Assembly: GCA_030407005.1 (NCBI GenBank)
Contig: JAUDYN010000009.1
Span: 1-64,000 of the forward strand
Length of the DNA: 64,000 nucleotides
DNA from: Desarmillaria ectypa
Lineage: Eukaryota > Basidiomycota > Agaricomycetes > Agaricales > Physalacriaceae
Direction: 5' to 3'
Shown here: positions 56,012 to 64,000 of the stretch, piece after piece
How positions within the stretch are numbered: position 1 is the first letter of the stretch
Layout: every line of letters begins with the position of its first letter
The notes under the pieces: model-generated
The model's input: only the letters and a program-made list of their open reading frames with translations
Databases searched by the model: none
What the model was told of the DNA's origin: nothing
Made by a program: the position numbers and the translations under genes

Positions 56012-58004
56012 ATGCTTGTTATCGAAATCGCTGCGGGTATTACTTCTGCTTTGACTTTAACGGTCCTGAGTTTTGTCCTGCTTCGGAAGCCAGTATCGGC
56101 CGTTAAGTTCCCTCCGGGGCCAACCGGTTTCCCAATAGCAGGATGCGCTTTTTTGATGCCTACTCAGAATGAGCACAAGACTTTCTGTCGATGGGCTGAA
56201 GATTTCGGACGTATAGTTGGGCTCAGGATCTTTGGAAAAAAAATTGTCCTTCTGAATACGTCTGAGGTTGCTAGCAAGCTGCTGAACATGAGGGGCTCAG
56301 TATACTCAAACAGGCCTAGGTTTCCAATGCTCGAAATGTATGTTACGGCCCAATTCCACTTAAAATCAAGCTGAGAAACCGGCGTTACAGGATGGCATTC
56401 CCGAAATGGAATATCGGTATCATGAATACGGGAGACACCCATCGTTTAGCGCGGCAAATGTTGGGACAGTCATTGAACCCCAAGTCCATTCAGATCTACC
56501 ATGACATCATGGCCGACGAAATACAACGTCTCCTGAAATATCTTCGTGACACGCCTTCTCAATACTCAAGACACTTGCGCCGGTAGGTTTTAGACATCAG
56601 TTTGCGCAGTGGAATGGCTAATGGTCATATATATATCAGCTCAAATGCGAACACCATCCTTAGGATGTTTTATGGTGTGCAACCAGACCATGTCGATACC
56701 GAGGACCTCGTAACTCTCAACAACCAGCTTTTGGATGCTATGTCTTTAGCTGGTGCCCCTCTCGCATATCTTGTCAATACATTCCCCATACGTTTGTTCA
56801 ACACAATATGTCAGCATTGCTGTATCTCTGATAGATCTCCAGTGAAATACTGGCCACAGGTCTTACCAGGTGACGGATTCAAAGCAGATGTTGAGGTTGG
56901 CTCAAACTTGTTGAAGACTTGTTTACGATACCAATTGTCTCAGCAGATGGAAAGAAGGTAAGTTCTCTGCACTCGAATCCTATCATTTGCTACACATACA
57001 TAGTATTTCTAACTCCTTTCTTAGAACATGCCATTTCTTTCCATGCACGATAGCGACCGGGCTCAATGTGATCTCACTAGATCTGTCGCAGCGACAGCTT
57101 TTTCTGGTACGTCACTTTCACTATGCCTGGATTCCAGATGTTTGACATATATCATAGCGGGTGTAGAGACATCCACGTCGATTTTATTATCATTTGTCCT
57201 CGCCATGGTTCTTTTCCCGGATGTACAACATAGCGCTCAGTCTGAAATTGATATGAAGCTTGGTGGTAGATCTCCGACCATCAAAGATCGCTTCAAGACT
57301 CTGCCTTACGTAGATGCTATCCTTTCCGAGTGCTATCGATGGGCCCCTCCTGGTCACTTAGGTGAGTTCAAGGCGACTTTGTACTCTCTTTTATGAAACC
57401 TTTCCATATTTATCCGTAGGACTCCACCATTGTCCTTCCCGGGATGACATATTCGACGGTTATCTCTTGCCTGGGAGCGCAGTGGTTCTGCCAAATATCT
57501 GGTAGATTGTTAACATCCCAAAAACGAAGCCATAGTATCTCAAGGTGTCTCTAGGAATATTCTTCATGACCCGAGCCTCTACAGAGACTCGATGGACTTT
57601 GTACCCGAACGTTTCTTAGGCCCAAACCCTGAACCTGATCCCCGAGAACACGTATATGGATACGGGCGCCGGTCGGTCGATTTGTATTCCTCCAAATGAT
57701 GCTTTGTTCACACTTGAATAATTGCAAGCATTTGCCCCGGTCGCTACCTGGCTGAAGATAATTTATGGCTAGGAATGGCTAACATGCTTGCCATATTCCA
57801 ATTCAAGATGGCTGTTGATGCTGACGGTCATCCTATCAGCCCAGTTATCGAATTTACATCGGGTGTAATGAAGTTTGTTTCATTCCTTTGTTACTCTTCG
57901 ATATTTCCTAATTCTGAGCCCTTCAAAGTAGACCTAGGGATTTCCAATGTCTGATCGAGCCTCACTCTCCAGAGGTAGTCACATTCAATTCTGATCTATC
58001 TTGA
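56012..58004 (+). pseudogene. Cytochrome P450, probably non-functional
   Basis: ATG 56012 begins an N-terminal membrane anchor (ITSALTLTVLSFVLL) and the hinge FPPGPTGFPIAGC. Exons 56012-56337 and 56391-56582 join cleanly. Later landmarks are LKYWPQVLPGDGFK, the I-helix AATAFSAGVETSTS, the K-helix ExxR (ECYRW), PERF, and the haem motif YGYGRRICPGRYL. The haem motif has Tyr where Phe is usual; its Cys is present. The C-terminus ends at a TGA at 58002-58004. Two junctions cannot be read without a frameshift: near 56,895 (FKADVE against GWLKLVEDL) and at about 57,505-57,560 (VLPNIW against VSRNILHD). P450s add oxygen to substrates; a tailoring role with the prenyltransferase is inferred from position. 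Unrecognised splicing is the alternative to decay. Confidence 0.75.
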
Positions 58005-58642
58005 TTCATTTGTGTTGTAAGGCTCTGTGCCGTTCCGAATGATATCGCAATATGAGATCCCTTATGTTGATATATCAACTTCACAGCTTCTGTTACTCCT
58101 AGAATGACACGAAATCAGCGGATCATCTTCGATGCAAGTTGGTAAGTCTATGAGAACAGTTTTCTGAACTCAGAATTGCCCTGATCAAATGGCCCGAATA
58201 CCTACTGGATGATGTTCAACTCCTGATGTCTTCGCCCCAAAACCCAGGCCAGTCCAGTGCCGACTTGTTTGTGTGGGTAGAAAAGAAGAAACAGGACTAT
58301 AAGATGAAGAAAGGACATGTTGTAAATGCTACGTGTGATGTAACCTAGAGCGATATCACTCTGCTTAGTACCGTTAAGAGCGTAGACAAGATTTGGTCAC
58401 GGGACTGCTTAGGGCAGGACCGGGGAGGGGAAGGGGGGGGGGGGGGGTGAATCTATTTTTCAAAATCGCAACCTGTGTTCTATATACAGAGATGTAGCAG
58501 CGCTTGCTTGTGGCTAGCTCCAGTAAGCTACGGCAGGTATGCAGAGGGATTTTCAGTCCTTCAATGGTATATTTTTCTCGTGACTTCGTGTATTGGGGCT
58601 ACGAGGCACAAGTTTGTGCTCATGGAGCGAGTTCCTTTGGTG
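58005..58642. other. Intergenic with a poly-G run
   Basis: A run of 15 G (58433-58447) is preceded by GGGGAGGGGAA, making a G-quadruplex-prone tract. No exon is recognised. Confidence 0.5.
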
Positions 58643-59041
58643 TTAGTCCATCAGCATTGCAGTTTTTCTTTTGTCACCTTTCAATCTCCCAGTTCTAGTG
58701 CGAGCGAGCTCTTCTTCATCCAGTGTAGGTCGCGTGGGTGGCCGTTTTGGGCTTCCAGTCTTCGTGGATGCACCCGACTTCTCTAGGAAGGATGCCAAGG
58801 CTTCTACGCCATCTTTTGTCCCTAGGATGCCTGGAAAGTATGTGTCTCTATGGTCCTTGCGCAGCCTGTCACGGTGTCCATCACAGCGGGGGCATTCACA
58901 TATGACATGATCTTCGGTTTGAATGGGCTCCATAGAGGTATTGAATACCTTGATGTGAGACTGTAGTATTCGTCTGAGAAGTAATACTTGGTTCAATACT
59001 GGACAAGGGGACCGAAGACTTGGCGTTTCCCAGAAGTTCAC
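58643..59041 (-). mobile_element. LINE-type retrotransposon remnant, C-terminal end of ORF2
   Basis: The minus-strand frame includes TEDHVICECPRCDGHRDRLR followed by FPGILGTKDGVEALASFLEK. This resembles the Cys/His-containing tail found after reverse transcriptase/RNase H in fungal and other non-LTR elements. No RT core is present, so it is a short 3' fragment. The exact clade is not clear. Confidence 0.6.
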
Positions 59042-59719
59042 AGAATTGTTCCGTGGGTTTTAGAGATGGCGTGTACGGGCAGGTGGGTCCGTTTTTCCGA
59101 TCATCGTAGCTAGCTTTCCCTCAGGGTACCACCGTTGGAAGGAGGTGCCTAATCAATACAGCTCTGCATCCTTGACTTGGCCCTGTTAAATCCTTGGCAA
59201 GGCACATTGATGACTGAAACATCCAATGCCGAGGCCCGCAGCATGATCCAGGTATTTACTCACTTCCCTCTGTGATACCCAGATTTTCATTGGTCGGGGT
59301 TGTAACACGTCGCACGTTCTCATCTGCCACAAAGTCCGATATATCATGAACTGATATTATATTGCGATCCAGAACTTCTCCCATGCTGAAACGCAGTTTT
59401 CACCTTCCCATCCCATTCTAACGACGAAGGCCAGAGGCACTTCTGTCTCACGTTGGGTATCCAGTGGTCATATTTTTAGAATGCACCGACTCGCACACTC
59501 ATGTATCTGACCAAGATGAGGAATATTATCCCAAGATCGGCGCCTCACTTCTCCTACGACACGGCATCTTGATCACGGCCTTGATGCATATTGATTTCTA
59601 TTCTCATAGGCTGTCGCACCGAAAATGTGCGTTGATCTTTCAGCTTCCTACCTTGAGCGCTGTCATTCAAAATGAGCCCCTTCAAGCTACATCGCCCACT
59701 GTTCGGCTCTTCGCAAAAA
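59042..59719. other. Intergenic upstream of the methyltransferase
   Basis: No exon is recognised. It is the probable promoter side of the broken methyltransferase gene. Confidence 0.4.
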
Positions 59720-61675
59720 ATGTCGCCTCCTTCCCCCCTCAAGCAACTTGTAAATCTCATAGCTTCATCGGTAGACCATATCGAGTCGCACTTCAAGGCG
59801 AATGGAACCCTTCAATACCCGAGCCTGGGTACTCCCTTCGACCCGACCTCCCCAGCCGAGGCGCTATCTACGGATCCCGCTGTGATTCCGACGGCAATAA
59901 TCATTGTCTCTGCATGTGCCCAACTGAGTGCGACAGTCAATGTGCCTGCCTTGACGATGTATGATGCCATCAGTGGCGTAATTTTCTGTTTTCTTCTCGA
60001 TATAAATTACAGTCGCCACGACAAATGTTGTAGTTTCACTTCTCATCCGCACTACATGTAGCACTCGAGGCTAATGTCGTTGAAATTCTGCGGGGAAATC
60101 CTCAAGGCCTCCATGCTCGCGGTATCGCTGCCAAGAATGGAATGGAACCCGTTAAACTTGGAACGATGACATTTCTTCCTCCAAATGTAAATACCTAATA
60201 TCCGTACAGCCCGAGTCATCCGTCTACTTGCTACACACCACATCTTCAACGAGACGGCACCTGACACATTCAGTAACAACAGAATTTCGTCGATGATGGA
60301 TACTCTCAAATCCGTGGAGGATATTCAAACCAGGTTCGCGTATTTTTCTCCTAGAACTCACGAAGCCTACTGAAAATCTCAGCCCGGAGAACAAGCACGT
60401 AGGATCTACCGGAGTAGCTGCTTTACTGGAGCACAGGTATCCATTTCTGCTACTTCGTTACTGTTTATCCCTGAAGTCGTACCCTGATAGTGCCGACGAG
60501 GTTTTCAAGAGTTCGGCGTACTTAACCGAGGTATTGCTCGACAAGAAGCTAGGCTACTCGGATGATCATAAGGACTGCCCCTTCTCCGTTAGTCTATCTC
60601 TATCTCTTCTCTAGTTGTTTATTAAAATCCTCATTAGTACGCGTACAAGACGGAGAAGCATATGTTCGAGTGGTACGATGATCCAGGAAATGAATTCAGA
60701 CTCAAGAGGTTTGCTTCTGCAATGGAGGGAGCGGCGAAGCTAGACCCACCAAATGCGATTTTGTCCGGCAAGTGCTATTCGAACTATCACGACTCTATCA
60801 TCTCACTGACGTGCATTAGGATTTCAATGGGGGAGCTTGCCAAGCGGATCCGTCGTGGTCGACGTCGGCGGCGGTATGGGACATGCCATGCTCAAAGTTC
60901 ACAAGGATTTCCATCTCTAAAGATCGTGGTTCAAGATAGGCCGAAGGCCATTGACCAAGCAAAGCAGGTATGTTCTTTCCGTTCAACTCTTTCCTCTTCT
61001 CTGACGCTCTATTTCGTTCAAGTTTTGGAGTACAAATGTGGCTGATGCTGTACCTGGCGGCGCTGTTACACTGCAAGGTAAATTTACCGCTTTGCTCGGA
61101 TTTCATCTCATTGAAATTTCAATCTAGCTCACGACTTTTTCACGCCTCAGCCAATTAAATCACCGGCTATCTTTATGTGTCAGATGGTTTTCCATGATTA
61201 CGGAAAGTCTGTCGCAACTAAGATACTAAAGCAACTCCGTTCTGCTGCGTCTTCGGACACGAAGCTTCTTGTAATTGATCAGGTAAAGCCTTTTCCCCTT
61301 TCCCTAGCAATCCTTGGTTTTATTCGTCCCCCGCGAGATCGTTCCATATGCATGCCCCAGCGAGACGACTCGATCTCTGACCAACAGTGTTAAAGGTGCA
61401 GGTCAGCTTCCACCCCTCTTCCTCTGCTTGCCAACCTAGGAAGGGCCAATGCCATTACCATCATCGGGGATCTCCAGGTGAGAACGGCTTTACGTCCTTA
61501 TACCTTTTTAATACCCATATTCGACCCAACCTTTCAGATGTACACATCCCAAGGGGGCGAAGAACGCATACTTGGATCATTTATTGACATTTTGGGGGGC
61601 GAAGGATGGAAGATAGAGGAAGTTTTCACGATTCCCGGCACAATTCACAAACGGATTCCAGCGGTTCCCGTCTAG
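59720..61675 (+). pseudogene. O-methyltransferase (family 2, COMT-like), broken
   Basis: Recognisable exons are 59720-59977, 60034-60160, 60210-60333, 60383-60436, 60491-60587, 60638-60767, 60820-60967, then FWSTNVADAVPGGAVTL, and onward to the C-terminus at 61675. Features are an N-terminal dimerisation region (FHFSSALHVALEANVVEIL), the SAM-binding motif VVVDVGGGMGH, and QMVFHDYGK with the likely catalytic His. Lesions: the donor after 60160 reads GAACGA instead of GT; one base is missing near 60,911, so GDFPSLKIVVQ is out of frame with VVVDVGGG; and a TAA follows the LLVIDQ exon at about 61,390. The intron at 60768-60819 is GC-AG. In intact form it would use SAM to methylate a hydroxyl of a small aromatic molecule. 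The start could also be 59672. Confidence 0.85.
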
Positions 61676-62251
61676 AGTTAGTAGTTGGTTGAACGATCGG
61701 ATGACTGAATGATAATTTGGCTACGCATTGTACATAATTAGTGATTCCTACAGAAGCCATTGATCAGTGGTATTTTAGTTGTTCCTTTGAATCACTGCCT
61801 GCAGTGTAGCCTATTGGCATGGTGTTTCGCGCCGCTTTTTGGGAGTGTGTATTTTATGTTCCGAAAATAATGGAAATACGAGTGGAACAAGCTCAATGAC
61901 ACTGCACTAGATTTTCAGTATTTTCACCCTCTTTTCAGTATTTCTATAGAAAAAGCTGGATAAATATTTTTAGTACCTCTTTTTAGTAAAAAAAAACTAT
62001 GCGTATTTTCTATGTATTCATAGGTAAAAATACATCGTCTTTCATCCAGTGTAAGATCAAGTAAAAACATGATAGAAGCGATGAAGGACTCAGAACATGA
62101 GTTAAAGAACCACCATTTATGACCGTTACGGTCGTAGTCATAATTATTAAACAAAGCAGGAGAAAGGATGAAAGAAATAGAAATAGAAATAGAAATAAGA
62201 TAGAAATCCAAATTCGCGTGGCCCAATAGTAAATGATTTACCCCTGCTCAG
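61676..62251. other. Intergenic between convergent genes
   Basis: It holds the 3' ends on both sides. A purine repeat (GAAATA repeated about four times) occurs near 62,174-62,200. Confidence 0.5.
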
Positions 62252-63554
62252 TCAGATGCATTTACACTTTCCAGCGTAAACACAATCCCTCCAAGCAGCG
62301 TACATGAGAACCACAAAACACTGTCCTTCTGGGCTTCCAGCGGTCCATGGCTTAGTATCACCCCACCCCAGTGGATTAACGGCAGGTGTGACCGTCCCAT
62401 TCGTAATAATATGTGGATTTCCCTCGGTGTCATTCCCCGCAAGAGTTGCGCGAACTTGGTCAGCCCACAAGACATAGGTCTGATTAAAAAGATTAGGCTG
62501 CAAGACAGCCATACGATAGATAACGGAAGCAATCATCGATGTACCACTGATCTCGCCGAACCCGTGGCCGTCTTCCCATACGTCGTCAAGATAATTCCGG
62601 GCCAGTCCGCCAATTATTGGTGATCCAATAACTCCGTCGACTATTTCTTTGATCCATTCCGTCAAGTTATCAATTGCTTCTTGGCGCCACGAAGCAAGTG
62701 TGGCCACTGGTGCTTTCATGATAGTCGCTAACACACGAGCCATTCCTCCAGCCGCCCAGCCATTCCCGGTGCTCCACAATCCAACATCCTGGCTCTGCGG
62801 ACCGATGATGTGCATCCATACACCATCGTAGGACTCAGAAGAAATATTAGTAGCTTGCAGCACTTCGCGATAAAGTCCACATTGTTTGTATGACTCGTGA
62901 AGAAGAGATACGTTTGACGTGTCAGCAGCGTAGTATGCGATGAATGGAGGTGCCATGTATAAGAAATCGTTCCTACGAGCTTTATCAGCCTGGCTGAAAT
63001 AATAAGAATGAAAAAGAAACACCAACCAGAGTTCAGCGACTGCCGCCCTCTGACTAATAGCACCATTCTCCCATCTCGGTGCCAGCTCCAGCATATATTC
63101 TATTTCCTCCCGAGCTCCATCCGCATATGTCTCGTTCGTCTTGCCAAGCAACCAAGCGAACACACCTAAGCTCGCCGGATCCCCAACCGCTCCGTCGCCG
63201 TTACTCAATCCGTTAGCCCCAACACCTAATGCAATCTTCTCTTTGGCATACGAGAGCGCTTTAACGGATGAAGGCAAGTACGACTCGGCCGGTAAAGGAA
63301 TTTGGCCGTAGACGGATATATTTGGGTTGTAGAGTTCGAGAAGCGCTTCAGAGGCGGTCCCGAATTCCCAGGAGTGTGAGGGAAGAGACTCTGCAAGAGC
63401 TGCAACCGAAGCGATGTCAAAGCCTGGAGAAAGGGCAAAAGGGTCTGTAGCAAATATCATCGGTGTGACCTGTAAGCAGACATGATGAGCAACGGCGTTT
63501 AGCATCTAACGGAAGAAGACCGACCGCCAAGAAAAATAACAGGCCTTCAAACAT
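62252..63554 (-). CDS. Secreted six-hairpin glycosidase-like protein (GH88/GH105-like)
   Basis: Three exons, 63554-63525, 63469-63027 and 62972-62252, total 1194 nt or 397 residues. The first exon encodes only ten residues of a signal peptide (MFEGLLFFLA). The second intron is exactly 54 nt without a stop, so the frame stays open if it is retained. Splicing restores AELWNDFLYMAPP. The sequence resembles unsaturated glucuronyl/rhamnogalacturonyl hydrolases: NGDGAVGDPASLGVFAWLLGK, YDGVWMHIIGP, STGNGWAAGGMARVL, then GTSMIASVIYRM and a C-terminal WGDTKPWTAGSPEGQ. The substrate class is inferred from the family and is uncertain. It seems intact, unlike its neighbours at 53-61 kb. Confidence 0.82.
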
Positions 63555-64000
63555 ATTTCGAAGATTTAGATATAGAACGATGTGGATTCGTCTACGGGTT
63601 GGACTGGAAGAGCCTCACTGGGATGTAGGCAGGTCTTGAAAGCGTGTTAGGTGGTACTTTTAACCTGCAAGAATGGACCGGGCTCGCGCAAGAAAAGTGA
63701 AACCATATGAGGATAATATCACGAACATTTTCCAGGCATCACCGAAAAACGCTGACCATGTAACCGAATTGCCGTATGAGGCGCACCTCCATCGCAATAA
63801 TGCATATCGCCGCCATCTTGGCACGCTCTCGTACCTCCTCAGCATTGCCCAGTAAACGTCATTAATTATGTAACATGGCCGAGATACCTTGGGGTGTATG
63901 ATTTCTAAGTCATTTCAATAGAATTGTGATAAATCACCTACAAATTAACTTTGGAAGTGTGTGCATGGCTGTTACCTATGACGTAAATTGTTAATGTTCT
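63555..64000. other. Intergenic, window end
   Basis: The 5' flank of the glycosidase-like gene. Small frames near 63.67-63.86 kb lack support. Confidence 0.4.

Noticed and set aside
1..64000. CRISPR array, bacterial operon or phage features
   Set aside because: Gene structure is clearly eukaryotic with many spliceosomal introns; no regularly spaced repeats were seen.

Overview
The window reads as nuclear DNA of a filamentous basidiomycete, most likely an Agaricomycete. Genes are cut by many short introns (mostly 43-75 nt, GT-AG with CTNAC-type branch sites). Families typical of that group are present: DUF6534 and DUF6533 membrane proteins, F-box/leucine-rich-repeat proteins, a many-exon bicupin oxalate decarboxylase, GH79, a CFEM protein and a UPF1-like SF1 helicase. 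Exon models below were read by eye; most were checked by phase and total length, not by transcripts.

Layout. 1-2 kb: end of an F-box/LRR-type gene and a tRNA-Gly with intron. 2.3-3 kb: a small GPI-anchored Kre9/Knh1-like wall protein (-). 3-7 kb: gene-poor, with a diverged duplicated block. 7.2-9.1 kb: a DUF6534 gene (+), with a dead relative at 14.2-15.8 kb (-). 9.6-11 kb: an unknown two-exon protein (-). 17.7-19.1 kb: an F-box protein (+). 19.6-21 kb: two solo LTRs of different families, each with a perfect 5-bp target duplication. 24-24.8 kb: CFEM/GPI protein (+). 25.5-26.3 kb: degraded copy of the helicase at 34-37 kb. 26.9-28 kb: single-pass receptor-like protein (-). 29.2-30.4 kb: a long palindrome, a pseudoknot-like repeat and a 634-bp TIR element. 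34-37.4 kb: helicase (-). 38.7 kb: tRNA-Ala-like gene. 40-51 kb is the gene-rich part: oxalate decarboxylase, F-box protein, La protein, a GPI-anchored GH79. 51.9-52.9 kb: DUF6533 protein.

The most unusual region is 53.5-61.7 kb. A UbiA-type prenyltransferase, a cytochrome P450 and an O-methyltransferase lie together like a small biosynthetic cluster, and all three are broken. The prenyltransferase is in two pieces on opposite strands, separated by two nearly identical 248-bp solo LTRs in inverted orientation. The 5-bp target duplications of these LTRs are exchanged between the copies (gaaaa/ttaag at one, ttttc/cttaa at the other). That is what recombination between two inverted solo LTRs would leave after flipping the 1.17 kb between them. 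Undoing the flip puts both prenyltransferase halves on the minus strand, reading away from the P450. The window ends with an apparently intact secreted six-hairpin glycosidase-like gene.

The intact genes suggest a saprotrophic or wood/litter-associated life (oxalate turnover, GH79, cell-wall GPI proteins), but that is inference.
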